Part shown: piece by piece, positions 1-12,412 of the stretch
Layout: each line of letters opens with the position of its first letter
How positions within the stretch are numbered: the first letter of the stretch is position 1
Assembly: GCA_910574455.1 (NCBI GenBank)
Contig: CAJSYZ010000009.1
Span: forward strand, 248,001 to 312,000
Origin: Trichaptum fuscoviolaceum
Lineage: Eukaryota; Basidiomycota; Agaricomycetes; Hymenochaetales; Trichaptaceae
DNA: 64,000 bases
Direction of reading: 5' to 3'
Position numbers and translations under genes: made by a program
Notes under the pieces: generated by a model
Database searches by the model: none
The model's input: only the letters and a program-made list of their open reading frames with translations
What the model was told of the DNA's origin: nothing

Positions 1-750
1 AGGTGCAGTGACTTAAAAATCAGGCTCCGATTTGTATTCAAGTTGTCACGCAAGATGTCATTTACACAAATACTGTTACTACTACTACTAGTAGACAGGT
101 AAACCTAGTAAAGTTCTTGTAATTCCCACGATTACCCCATTTTGGCGACTATTGTCCCTTCACGTTCTTGTTCTTCGGTCTTACAATACACGCAGCTCTC
201 ACTCTCATGGGTAAAGAAATGTTAAACAATTTTCGTTAACATATTCAGTAACAACGGAATAATGTTTCCATACTAACTGACATTGAACAATTTGCAGGGA
301 TTCCTGTCTTTGGCTCGAATCAAACGCATGGCGTTACTACATCAAGTCAACGACAGATGACATAGCAGCATCTTCATATACACTCTGGACCTTGTACTAC
401 TGATGACTGTGACCTAGGGATATACTCAATGTACGGTAGTAATGATACTAACGGATCAGTGACCTCAGTCAAGTCGAATGGTCACAAAGAACCCGAGCAT
501 CCGATGGCGGAATGACGCTGTGGTAAACTTATATGAACATGACATGTGTCAGTGCGTTTTTCTCCAGGATAGACTACCTGACGAGGTGCCGAGCCTTGAA
601 ATCTGTAGATACTGTTTCCGAGAGAGCTTGAATACCAGATGCCGGTGCGTTACTCCTTGTTAATGATGATTGCGCGCCGACAGTGTCTAACTTTTTACCT
701 CGCATTCCGCGTCTTGCGTTTCGTATCTGGTCAACTTACCCATTTTATAG
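1..750. other. no firm gene; possible missing 5' exon of the next gene
   Basis: No gene could be supported here. An ATG-started open stretch of 61 codons at 478-663 on the plus strand is Cys-rich, but its frame does not join the downstream exon at 751 through its best donor (GTGCGT near 643), so it is not claimed as coding. A TACTA-C-TAGTA palindrome lies at 83-93. Confidence 0.4.
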
Positions 751-1970
751 TACTCCCTTCCGGACGACTATACATTTGGCCCAGGCGGCGAGATCCTGCA
801 TGAAGCTGCCTTCGGCAGTTTGGACAGCAACTTGACAACGGCGACATGGGATGGTTAGATCATCAGTCTTATCCTTTCTCATTTCAATAAAGCAAATGTT
901 GACGTATGCTTGCCTTTTTCTCCTTTAAATACTTTGTCCTTAGATGATACGGACGTCATCAGGGAGTCCCTCAGCCCAATCGACGAAGTCAACGATGCAA
1001 TTAAGGCAAAAAACCCGGTCGAGGCTTGGCGTAGTGTCAACAAGCTTAGCGTCTTCCTATACATACTGAGGGAGAGGTTGTTATGTGAGCTTTAATTTCT
1101 CGTCTTCTCGGTCTGAGAGATTAGAGATACTGACTATATTAAAACCCTATAGCATCAAACGATGAGAAGGGTTTGGAACTCATCAATTCGACATTTGGAG
1201 CTCTCGTCGTCCAGACACTGCGGTCTTTAGACAAGGATTCACTGCTCACCGACTCAAACCTCCCAGACCTCGAGATAGGACTCGAGCGTCTCACGCGGTG
1301 GGGTACATTCGCAGAGAAGATCCTGGGCCTAAAGAGCTCATATCTCACTGTCATCAAGGGTTACGGAAAGAAATTGTTTGGCGATAGGACTGAGAAAGAG
1401 AGGATCAAGATGCGAGCATCCCGGAAGAGGGCCTATAAGCGATTCTTGAAGGAATTGGATAAATCGGAGAAAGAGAGCAGGGAGCTACCAAATGGAGAGC
1501 TTTTTGATGATGAGGATGAAGTTGAAGACCCATGGAAAGGAGCGAGTAAGAAGGATGCAAAGCTCAATCACGCAGACTTCGATGCGAAAGTGGTGTTTAA
1601 GAAATACTTGGTGTGAGTCACTGTGACCTCATCTTCCTTGGATCAGGGAAAAACGAGATTTAATCCAGATACTTAATCTTCTCTTCGACACTAAAACAGA
1701 TACCTCAATTCCCGTAGTGAAAAGGGCGGAGACAAGGATGACCAAGGATCCGGGAGCGATTCAAATAAGACTTCTGGGTCGGACTCGGATCCAGACTCGG
1801 ACTCAAATTCGGACGCAGACTCAGACCCGGACTCTGATACTGATAAGGGAAAGGGAAAGGGTAGAGGCAAGGGCAGAAGTGTTGGAAGGAGCAAAGACTC
1901 GGATTCCGACTCGGAAGGAGAGTCAGCGCCAGAAAGTTCAGAATCAGATTCCGGGTCGGAGTCAGACTAG
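751..1970 (+). CDS. unknown protein with highly acidic Asp/Ser-rich C-terminal tail, 5' end unresolved
   Basis: Four exons join in one frame: 751-853, 944-1084, 1153-1612 and 1700-1970, total 975 nt (324 codons plus stop TAG at 1968-1970). The introns are 854-943 (weak GTTAGA donor), 1085-1152 (GTGAGC) and 1613-1699 (GTGAGT). The first listed exon starts after a TTTATAG acceptor, so an upstream exon with the start codon must exist. The protein is helical in its first 160 residues, with a Lys/Arg-rich stretch near FGDRTEKERIK followed by acidic LFDDEDEVEDP, and then a final 60 residues made almost wholly of Ser, Asp, Gly and Glu with one short basic interruption (KGKGRGKGR). I do not recognise the family. 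Alternating basic and acidic blocks suggest a nuclear or nucleic-acid-associated role, but that is inference only. Confidence 0.72.
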
Positions 1971-3613
1971 ATATTCATAGAAGCGGGAGCTCTTTGCATT
2001 AATTATATGTAACTCATGTTTCTTTCAGTATTAAGGGTGTAGTGATTCACCATGGTTAGTTTTCGGAAATCGCAGAGACTATAGCATATGTATTAAGAAG
2101 TGATGTTATACTGTGGATGTGCATCACGATGCAAGGCACGATTATCAGCTCTTTTCGGAGCTTATATCGGACATGTGTATACTTAGATTAATAATGGAGA
2201 ATACCAATTGTGACAATTCTTACATTATCATGATTCAAGACCGTTCAATAAGTATCTTTATCAGACTTCACAATGTCTACTTTACCAGTGGTCTTGACAA
2301 CTCTGATTCTGTAGTACCCGATGCCTCTTCGGAATTGAAGATATTCCCTTTCTCTCTCACCTGCAACCAAATTGCTATGACATTGATCGGTCAGTATACA
2401 ATGCCACTATAGTTGTGCGGATGTCGGCCGGCAAGTGCCTCCGTGCTCAGAACCTTGTGTAGTTCGCTACTCTGGACCGGTCAAGGCTCTCCGCAATTGC
2501 CGCTGTGACATCCCAACTCGATCAGATCTGACCTAGCTATTCACCAAAAGCAAGTGCTCATACACCATTTGTATTTCATTCCATTTTATCATAGTGTTCC
2601 GACACATGACATGCTGCCTACTATCCTTTTGAGTCGTTAAGTGTTGTCAGCTGCGAGTGCTTCTTCATTAAGTGGGGCCTTGGCTTCGCTGCTATGAGTG
2701 CCGCTGACGTGAAAAGCGTACACACTGACAGCAAGTGCGCTAACAAGTGTTGTGCCTGGAGAAGGGTGGTTTCCCGGACGAGCCATTGAACGAATCATAC
2801 ACTTTCCTGACCTTGTTTTTTTACTTGAGTTAGATTATGCCCATATTAGTGTTGATAATCGTTCCCCCATTGAACTTACCTGTTGCAACAAGCAGATTCT
2901 CGAGTGGACGTTTCTCTAACGGTTTTCGCTCCGTGAACCATAGCCCCAATTCGAATGCAAAAGAAGAAGATAAATGTTCTAAGGAGTTCCCTATAGAGGA
3001 TGAAGTGTGCTGTCGCGCAGAACTTTCGCTGGTTTACAAACCTATCTTAAAATGGTTTCCTTAGCTTTTGTGAGTTATTAGTATGTCGAATTAGTAACTC
3101 TTTCCAGAAGCGGAGATTAGCGCAACGGCATCGGACTCTAGTACAACTCTGAGATGAGCCGGGCTCTCTGAGATGTGCTTATTCCACAAGATCGCGAGAT
3201 GAAGGTCCCTTATTTTAAGTTGAGTCGGGAACATCACGCGGATCTTGAAGTTTGTTTTCGAGATCCGCCGAGCCGGATCGGGAAGTCATTGCTACCGGAA
3301 AAGGCGGGAGTTTCTGAACACATCACCGGGTGAGGCCTATGTAAAGACAGCGTATTGAATATATTATAGCGAGTCTGGCTCTATAGTTGTATTTGAGACG
3401 CATAGATATGTTCCTATCACTGGCAGCAAGCTTGGACTAGCGATATTTTCACGGGTATTGATAGTACATATTAGCACTACATTAGTTTAGAATACAAGTC
3501 CGTAAAGTACTAATGATGTAAATTCGCATCAACAAATTGTAGCTTCAAGCCAGCCAAAGTACCTCGCATTATGTAGCACTGGGGAGCTCAGTAACCAATT
3601 ATGCCGCCTTAGT
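1971..3613. other. intergenic, no gene recognised
   Basis: Open stretches here are short (up to 99 codons at 2113-2412) and have no recognisable motif or splice pattern. A weakly tRNA-like stretch near 3115-3180 was considered and rejected. Confidence 0.5.
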
Positions 3614-5174
3614 CTAGGAGCCTTCGATGGCATGTCGGACGAGCGGGGCGATGGTCTTTCGAGATTGTTTAGCACCGCATTGCACGTACGTACGGGCTTT
3701 CCTCCCTTCAACCTTCACAGTATGGCGCTGCTTGAAACCATATTCCGGAGATTCTATACCCGCCCACAGACGCTTCTCAATGCCACCCTCCGCAAGCTCG
3801 CGTACGACAAAGAATGCTTCCCGAACCTTGATCTTCGTCCCCTCCTTCTCTCTCCTCCTCCTCTCCCTCTTCCTTCTCCGCTCTCTCTTTCGGTTCTGCT
3901 TCTTTGCCTTCTTGTTTTCGCTCCAAGCGACCTCAGCAATGTTGGAAGGCAGCGAAAACCGCTTCTTCCCCTTGTTCTGTACAACAGCAGTAGAATCCGT
4001 AAGGATACCCAGGATGTTCAGCCCGCATAAATCCATGAAGGAATTCACATCCTTCCAGAATGCTGCACCATCCCTAGCTATCCAGGACGTCAAAGATGTG
4101 GGGCAACTTGCGAGACCGACGTTCACGATTGTGTGGTCCGACGTCCAGTGGGAAGGAATGGCGTACTGCTTATAGTCCCGACGTAGCAGTTCGAGAGTTG
4201 TGAGATGCTCAATTTCGGACTTCTTATCACGGAGCTCCGACGCAAGGTACCGCACCGGCGCAGATGAGTTTATCTTGCCTTCAACAAGCGTGGAGAACTC
4301 GAAGGCGCCAGACAAAGCGAGCGAGGTACGCGGAACAAGGTACGCGGCAGCATCATGATCGCTTTGAACACCCTTTCCATCGTCCTTCAAACCGTCCGTA
4401 TCAATTAAGATGCCGCAGAGAAGGAGTGTCGCGAGGTCAGAAGGTATCTTGAATTCTGGACCTGCTGAGTTGAGGATATGTAGTGAGACGAGTGACGTGC
4501 AGCTGCCAGTAGGCACTTGGATGATCCTAGGTTCGGCAGTATCCTTGTAGAGCCCCTCGTCCTCGTGATGATCAATGACGGCGACGACGAATGCAGAAGG
4601 GGTAGAGTCCGTGAATCTCTGAACGAGCCGGTTGTGATCAACGAGGGCGAATTTGTCTGACGGGAACGGCTCTGAAGATGAATAGTGTGGCAAGTCGTCA
4701 ATGCAAAGCAGCTCCTGTCGCTCTGCCGTCAGCGAGGCTAAGAAGCAAGCGAGGATGTTCTCGGGCCGTAACTTCAAGTCCCGTCGAGGGGTCTGAATCA
4801 GCGGGACATGAGGATGTCCAGTAGTCACTGAAGCAAACCAAGCGTAGGCGACTGATGAAGCTATCGTATCGAGATCTGTAATTTTATTCCTACTTAGGTG
4901 ACCATTCGGCAATGCAGAGAAATCGCATACCTCCAGCCTCATTTCCCATGACAACTATCCATTCCTTAGCCTTTCCATCCGCAACAGCAGCCAAATACTG
5001 CTGCTTGCAATCCAACAAGAAGGCTGATAAAGATTCGCCATTTAGATATTCCGGAGCTGTAGCTTCATCGTGCTTTGAATGGAAGAAGCGCTGCTTGAGT
5101 AAGCGAATTCGTTCTCCTAACTCCAAGCCCATGTTGGAAGAAAGAATGATGAAGAATAGACCGTTGGGAATCAA
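3614..5174 (-). CDS. PPX1: exopolyphosphatase, DHH/DHHA2 family (Ppx1-like)
   Basis: Two exons, 5174-4931 and 4875-3614, joined across a 55-bp intron (GTATGC donor, TTACAG acceptor), give 501 residues. All four metal-binding motifs of the DHH phosphoesterase superfamily are visible: GNEAG|DLDTIAS at residues 77-88 (split by the intron), VDHN near 160-163, IDHH at 182-185 and GILIDTDG at 236-243. The stretch AEPRIIQVPTGSCTSLV also matches the yeast Ppx1 pattern. The family removes terminal phosphate from inorganic polyphosphate in the cytosol and mitochondria and needs divalent metal. The true start may be Met15 (codon at 5132), because the first 14 residues are hydrophobic and not typical. 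The oddity is a roughly 30-residue Lys/Arg-rich block (KKAKKQNRKRERRRKRERRR) between the central part and the C-terminal DHHA2 region; it could be a nuclear signal or an expansion. Confidence 0.93.
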
Positions 5175-6790
5175 GCACTTTTAAACTTTACAGGGAGGTA
5201 GATGACGCTTCATGGCCCAAATCGATGCCCTTCCGCCACAATGTTGCGAGCGGAATCAGCGGCAGCGTACGGGTGAGTGAGCCCTAGACAAAGTGCATCT
5301 GAGATAGTACGTGCAGCGAGTCCAAGATCTTCGGAAATTGAGTTCCCGACTTGAAATACAGTCATATATCAGTCACTGAGCATTCATTCATCACACACTG
5401 TGATCCTGACTTCTTATTATTAGTGGAATAATACCTCCCTTCTATCCTGAGTGACTGTAAAGAAAGTTTCGAAGATGCGATGGACGTCGGGGGATGTAGA
5501 TAGGTACTAAAGCCTGTCACGAGACTAGAAATAAGAGTATGTCTAGCGATTAGAGAGTTAGAGACTGACCGTAAATGAGAACGGGAGTGACTTGAGATGT
5601 ATGTGTTCAAGTTGTCGCGTGGCCGGAAAAGATTGTATACTGGCCTTAAGTTTCCGATACGTGACAAACAGTTGATATGTCTTTCAAGCTCACAAGTGAA
5701 CTTATGGTAATATGAACGTCGGCAGGTAGGGACTCGGATTCTTTGGCATTGTGGCGTGGTCAATGAGATTTCTTTGATCTATTAAAGCAGAATGTGAGCA
5801 ATATGGTATAATCGGTATGGTAGAGCAGGTATTTACATACAAAGGCTCAAAGCAGTTTAGGTTGCAAGCCAGAGGTCGAGGACGAAGACGACGGGCAACT
5901 CTTGCCCTTTTAACTCTTCCATCTCTGTGCCAGCACTGGATGCACATTGAGGATATTCTCTTCTTTATATTTATGGTCTTCGGTGAAGAAGGACGGGAGA
6001 CTGTAGAGTTTTCGATAAAAGATGAAGTTAGGTCGACACATAACACGTTGTCCGAGTCCTTGAAGAGAGTCAAGAGACAAAAGCCTGACTCGGATTCGAG
6101 GACTCGTTGGAGTCGCCTTCCTGAACCGGTAACTTCAACTTGGTCAGCCTTGGCTACCATGCTTCGGGAGTTGCCGCCGCATTCATCAGGGAAACTTCCG
6201 TCTGCTTACGGCGACTGGCGCGTCCTGGCGCGTCCTGAAGCTTCCTTAAATGGGATGAAGCGATGCCATGCCTACCTGAAGCGTTGCCTGGCTGCCTGAT
6301 GGCCTTAGAACACGGTGTTTCAGGACGAAATCAGTGCATAAGGAGGGAAGTTGTACATCAGGCGCCAAGCCAGGCTCAAGTGAGATTTAAGCACGAGCGT
6401 GCACAGTTTAAGTAAAATGGCAAGTACAAGATAAGTTCATCAGCAGATTCAGTATAGAAGTCGAAGCCGCCACTCATTACTGCCAACTACTACTACTACT
6501 GTGCATGTATTGAGACTTCAAGCTCAGGCTCGTTCATCATCATCATCATTATAGTATGACAGGTGTTGCTCATGCTATCCAGCACACCCATTCCCTGGGT
6601 GTTCACCAAACTATAACTAGCACTAGTGGTATACAAAGTAAAAAGCAATATGTACTATGTGAAAATGTATAGGAAGGGCTACAGTACTATGGGCAGTTGC
6701 AATCATGATCGTACATCTGGTTCAAGTTACAGTCTATCTCATTCTGAAAACCCGATACTATCCGACACGTTCAAATTTCCCTGCTACATA
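5175..6790. other. intergenic, no gene recognised
   Basis: Open stretches on both strands (5702-6160 minus, 5817-6299 plus) overlap each other antisense and show no family motif or intron logic. There is a short local duplication of GGCGCGTCCT around 6219-6236. No feature can be defended. Confidence 0.45.
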
Positions 6791-9507
6791 CTACGCCATG
6801 TTCAAATGATCAAATTCAGCACATCCCACTATCGATTTCAACTGTTTTTCTTCGGGCTCTGTCCAAGCCCTCGCGCGTGAGATGAAAGCCGCAATTCTCA
6901 ACTGCCCATTATTATTTGGTGGAGGTGGTAAGTCAGGACCCAAAAGATCACCGCTGACCTCATAAACACCTGCGACCACCTCCCGAAACGCGTCTGTGAA
7001 CTTTGCTTTCTCGGTTTCTGAGAGGGGCGTCCCGTCGGATTCCTCGGCATCTGAAGCGAACAGACTTGACAGCCTTGTAGCGGATTCATAAATCTTCTCG
7101 ACACTCCACTCTCGCTCATGTGCGATCGCATTCAGTGCTTTGCCCATAACAGATTTCTTGTTCACGACGTGCTTGAAGATTTCATCATTGGTAACTATCG
7201 CGAGCCATCTTTTCACTGTCGTATATCCATGAATTAGAGCTCTCTGGGTATTTTCCGCCTTATTCAAAGCCGAAGAATAGAAGTTCAATGTCTGGGGTTC
7301 GGGAGGGACCACTTCATTGTCAGAGTTGCGGGGACGTTTCCTCTGAGGATCATCCATAACATCTGTGTGATCCGGAAGGGCACGCTTGCGATGGTCACGT
7401 ATGTAGCCAGATGAATGAACTTCAGGTCCTTGCTTTCGTAGATTTGTCGAATCCATACTTCGATCCAATCGTTTACGGTGCCCCTCGAATGCAGCCATAC
7501 GTTGCTGGCGAAAGGGCGCTACAGTTGGTTCCAATTCCTTCTGTAAGTCCTTGGACGCAAGCATATCGCTGCCTTGGAAAACAGCAATTGCCTCTTGAAG
7601 TTTGACATCGATATTTTTGCTGTTCACCTCCCGTGCCGATAGGTCGCGTTTCACCAATATCAGTAAACGGTTCAAATCAATCGCCCCCACAGATGGCCAT
7701 CGATTATACCCATCCGGATAGATATCCTCGTTGCTGGTAAAAATAATACACGCTTTTTGCGCCGGCGTCTGGTAATCGTGTGATCCTCCTGCCCATCCTC
7801 CTTCCCTCTCGTGCAGTTCAATGCGGTTGCGGAACACGTGAATCATCTCGTCCAGAAGTTCGATGTGGTTCCTATACGCAACGTAATGGGCTAGGAACAA
7901 GGGGATGAAGAAATAGAATATCCCAGACTTAAATATGGGAAGCTCGAGTTTGTTGTCAGTGTAATTCAGACAGTACTTCTGCTCTCGCAGACTGGGCAGA
8001 GGTCCTCTTTCTCGAAAGCGCGTTCTTTCGTCCATCGGATATAGACTTTCTCCCAATGGGGACCTCGATTGAATCAGACGGAGAGAATTTCCTTCGCCAT
8101 GAAGAGTTTTATGATAGTTCACAAAAATATGTTTCATCTGAAGGTTGAAGCTCATCCATTCTATCTTTCGCTGGCCTCGGAACTGAAGGCAAGCTTCCCT
8201 CTCAGACTTCTCAAAGGGAAGGAGGAAAAACGAGCCGTGAACAACATAGCGTTGAAGGTCCTCCAGGAAAGACCTCAAGGTCACCCCATCCTTCGCCACT
8301 TGATTCTAGATGAAGACTGTCAGACGTTTAGAATCAATGTTAAGAAGTATGACCATTACATACCCCATCAACACTTTCACATAATAGATCGACAGTTTCA
8401 AAAACCTCTTCGACGAGCTTCTCCTGTTTACTGAAGGATTCGCTAAGTCTCGTGAGTTCTTGAAACTTTGCATGGTATGCCTTCTTCATTTCCGTCACCT
8501 CGTTTCTCAGAGCGGCTACCTCTGCACGAAGATCCTCGTCTTCCGTCTGCACGACTGATGCATCCTGTCCTGTCTCTTGCCCTCCTTGCTCTCCCGTCCT
8601 AGCAGGATCCAATACACTTAAATCACAACTATTTTGCATGGCCTCGTCGTGTTCATTCGTTCCGGAAGATAGACACCTGTGTATATCCTTTTGCCGAATT
8701 ATATCTTGTTTAAGAGTTGCCATAGCGATAAAGGCTTATAATTTGCGCTAATAAGCAATTATCCATAGATATCAATTGAGATAAGTTAATACCTGAAGGA
8801 GCCGACTTTGACTCGTTGATCTCAGCTTTGACCCCCCAGACAGGTTCCTTTCTTGGGCCTTCCACATTATCAAGAGTATATTCCACCGGACCATTTTGCG
8901 CCTCCATCGCCTTACCCCTCGGGCTGTCTAAGAGACTCATAGACTGAGCTCGCCCTCCCCCGGCGCTGTCAGATCGTTGACTTGGAGGAGCCGAGTGGGA
9001 TGGCGTCAAGTCCTTCCTATAAGAAGTTCGCCGCGATGTTGGTTGGTGTCGATGCAATTGGTCCCACTGATTCAGCGACTTTGAGATACCACTGCTGCGA
9101 GTACAATGCGTGGCATCATGCTGTTTCTGGAATTGCATGATGTTGTTTGGAACCTCGGAAGACCTCAGGCTACGTCTCGGGCTGCGAGTACGTCTGGAGT
9201 CAACCCGCGTGGGTCTACCTCGGTCCTGTGCCAGTGTAGTATGAGTAGTATGGTACTGGTGCGAGCAACCTGGGTCGTCCGAGACTTCTTGTTGTTCTTC
9301 AAGTTCTTGACCTAACTCCTGATACCGGTGTGCTTGAGTGCCAGCTGCCAGAGACGACGATACAGGTGTGACACTGTTAGTAGTAAGGCCGCAGCGCCAG
9401 ACACAATGACCACAACTGCAGGTGGGACTCAGGCTCCTGGATCGCGTCGTCAGGAGCCAGTCACAGCGGTGGCGAGAGCCTGAGGGTTCGAAGTTCGAGT
9501 TTAACAT
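6791..9507 (-). CDS. unknown 866-aa protein with coiled coil
   Basis: Three exons join in frame: 9507-8793, 8734-8364 and 8305-6791, total 2601 nt (866 codons plus stop CTA/TAG at 6791-6793). Both introns are 58 bp (donors GTATTA and GTATGT, acceptors ATAAG and CTAG). The first exon encodes a Ser/Arg/Pro-rich low-complexity region. The second encodes a clear heptad coiled coil (LRAEVAALRNEVTEMKKAY onward). The third holds a globular part and then a basic patch (RDHRKRALPDH, DPQRKRPRN) that looks like a nuclear localisation signal, followed by a helical C-terminus. I do not recognise the family. If the first exon is not used, an alternative start at 8723 (MATLKQD) would give a shorter protein. 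Confidence 0.7.
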
Positions 9508-9680
9508 TTCAGGCAGCAGAGTTGCAGATTTAGAAGTAGTACTACTACTAGTAGTAGTAGTAGTAGTACTAGTGTCAGCCTCAGGCTGAGTGTCCTCTTC
9601 TTGAAGCGAGTAGTAGTACTACGTAGAGTACTCACTGGCAGGCTACTACTATCTGAGTGGTGGCGTGCCAGTGACTCAGT
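9508..9680. repeat. short-palindrome and (TAG/TAC) repeat patch
   Basis: This upstream patch is packed with palindromic short motifs. It has TACTA-C-TAGTA at 9543-9553 within a CTA/TAG microsatellite, CTCAG-G-CTGAG at 9580-9590, and several half-copies (CACTGGCAG-like and TGACTCAG). The same word set recurs at 13290-13320, 17110-17220, 20050, 21350-21460 and 27000-27040. Confidence 0.75.
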
Positions 9681-12412
9681 TTGAAACTGCTACTAAGAAT
9701 AGTAGTGCTACTACAAGAGTCGTTCAGGCTCAATACTCAAGTTCGCAACAGATATTCCATTAGTACTAGCGTACAACAACACACAACAAAAGCAGAAAAG
9801 CATGAAACTAGTAAGAATAGTAGTGGAGGAATGCGGAAGAAAGACAGATTAACAAAGTAAAGATACATTGTTCAGAGTCAGTCCTTGCGTGTCGTTGGTA
9901 CAACAATCGGCGGAAATTTGGCATAGGTAAGCATCTCATCAATAGCGAATGCTGGGAGCGCGTAGGTGAAATCGCCGTTGTCAGCACCTGTGCTAACTTG
10001 AAGACCCTTGACAAAGTTTCGGTAATTATTCCGCCCCATTTGCCGTCCAAGGTAGCAATCAGAGAACCAGAATCACCACTTTTTGCGAAACAGTAGTCGT
10101 ATTTTGAAGGTATATTCCAGACAAGGCGTGCAGCTCCTTTTTTCAACTTTGCCAGTGGCGGATTCGTCGGGTTGCCGCCGAGTGTCCTATTTATGACTGC
10201 GTAGATCGCAGACTCCATCGGGTTCGCATATCCAACTGTTACACCAGTGGTAGCACCAGCCTTTAACACCGCAATCTCATGATTGAATTGATCCGACCTT
10301 TCGATATACCCTGACTTGATTTCGAGACGTTCATTCGTAGGGTACGGAACCTTTGCTTTTCCATAGGCCGACCGAATACACTCGATGTTGGTCTCAGGAT
10401 GCTGCCCGAAGTGAATGACATTACACTGAAAGTTCGTTTCGTTGACTTTCTTGTCGAACAGCTGCACGAGGGCAAACTCAGAATTGAAACCGAATTCATG
10501 CCCAATCTCGGCACAGGTCTGCGAGCCTGAATGCGAATAGCCAACATAGCCAATGGTCCCAGCGCGAGTCCCATTAGGTTCGAGTAGGTTGAAATTTTCG
10601 TAAACCTTCCGATGGATTTCGCGATAGTCCCCCATTGCTTTAGTGGTAGATTTGGAGAGCGCAGAGGCTATTTCGATTTCTTGGGAAATGTTGATTGTCA
10701 TTCCACCATAAGGAGCATACTTAGCGCTTGGGACTGCGATGCTTCCGCTACCATCTGCTTGTAAATCCTTCGAGATCAATTCCAGTTTGTCAAGTCGTTC
10801 TTTGCATCTCTGCCTTTGTCTTCCAAGCTCATTTAACGCTCGACAGAATTCGTTGTCGATAAAGGAACGGTAGGCATCAGGTAGAATATGGACTAGATAT
10901 AGTTCACGCTTGTCCTCGACGTCTGATACACGCTGGTCCTCGTCAGCTGGGTTTTCAACGGCGTCCACTAGTTCGTTGATGGTAGTTTCACTAGAGGCGG
11001 AAAATATAGCATGTCCGTTAATCAAACTGAACAGTTTATCCAACCCCTGAAATTTGATGATGGGACCCCATGTACTGAAAGTGTCCTGACCACTAACTCC
11101 TATGCTTGTTCCTCGAAGGGTTGAAGTGTATGCCTCTAGAGACTTAATTATAGATTCAGGAGATCTGGGTTTACTGGGGTCTCCAATCAATAGTTTATCG
11201 GGCGGAAGGACGAGAGCCGTGCTGTCCGGAATTATGGTATCAGGTGCCAGTGGTCGAAAACAAGGTAAGGAAACGTTCTCTGTCGGGTCCTTGGTTTCTT
11301 GGCCGAGACTTCCGAACCCAGACGCGGGAGCGGCAAGGCCATCGACTACATGTGATTGTCCAGGTGCTGGTACGGGGCCAGGTAGTTGTTCGTGTTCGAG
11401 AGGTTTTCCGTCGTCCAGGGGATTAGGGGTTGGTACCACCCCACTTGCGGAACAGGACTGAGGAATGGCCTCGCGAAATTCTACCTCGAACCGCCCTGAT
11501 AATGTCCAGCGCTTGCGAATGGAGCTTCTAATCGCGTCGGCGCATTCACAATAAACATCACCAACAGGCCTCTCGTAGTCGGAGGGCATAAGCACCTCCA
11601 ACTCGGACGGTATTACTCCAATCCACACGACAACAGGATCTGACCTCCCGTCTTCCCCCTTCCCGTCTTTATGATATCCAATCTTGCATATATCTATGCA
11701 TGTCACGGTATGCCTGACGTGAAAGCGATCAAAAGCGTCTTCAAATATAGGTAGCAAAACGGGCCATTGCCCGATCAGAGGGCAGTTGTTGTCAAGGACG
11801 TTTATGTGCTTCATCGCTTTCTCGCGCTTATGCGGTCCCGGAATGTTCCCCTGGCGTCCCACAAAAAATCCACTACGCCCGACAGGAACAGCGTTGGTCG
11901 GACATCCCCAGTAATAATTGAGATGATCCTTCAGATCCCAAATCCTCCGAGTCTTCACAGGTTTTTTCGCTTCCAATGATATGATATTAGAACTGTCTGT
12001 GAGAAGGGTCGTATCCGGGATTGTCTTCTGTGTCACTGCCAGTGGCGGCGGTAGAGGTACCGGCCATACACCATGTACTGGGGGTCCATTGAACGTCTAA
12101 TGGAGGCAGAAGGGGAAACGGTAACAAATCAGCATGGCTGGGGAAAAAGCAAATGACATAGCACGACATACGTTTACGCTGTCATCAATCTTTGACAATT
12201 GCGTTTCGCGAAATGTAGAGTCTTCCTTGTTTGTTGCGAAAGCGTCTTCCTTGCTTGTAGCGATACCGGAACTCAGGCTGAGTTGTTTCACTCCCGAGGA
12301 CGTCTCTTGTGTCACTCGTGGCGGCAACTTCTGCTTACTGTCTACTGGAGGCGCATTGGACGTCTTTAGATGAGACGATGAGAATTCATTATGCATGATA
12401 ACAAACAAAAGT
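9681..12412. repeat. direct duplication, copy A of protease block
   Basis: Sequence from about 9681 (TTGAAACT...) to about 12412 is repeated nearly identically at about 13631-16380. The offset is 3944 bp and changes only by the 1-nt indels inside the genes. It covers the 3' flank, the whole protease main exon, the intron and the nearest small exon. Confidence 0.93.

Noticed and set aside
478..663. 61-codon Cys-containing frame as first exon of the acidic-tail gene
   Set aside because: Its best donor gives phase 2, while the next exon needs phase 0; no alternative donor restores the frame.
3110..3185. tRNA-like stretch with an A-box-like TAGCGCAACGG
   Set aside because: No proper T-arm (GGTTCGANTC) and no cloverleaf pairing could be built; at best a tRNA-derived relic.
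5702..6299. Overlapping open stretches on both strands (152 and 160 codons)
   Set aside because: They are antisense to each other, have no motif or splice structure, and composition alone does not support either.
9541..9572. TAG/TAC tract as a regulatory or CRISPR-like array
   Set aside because: It is a simple trinucleotide microsatellite without spacers.
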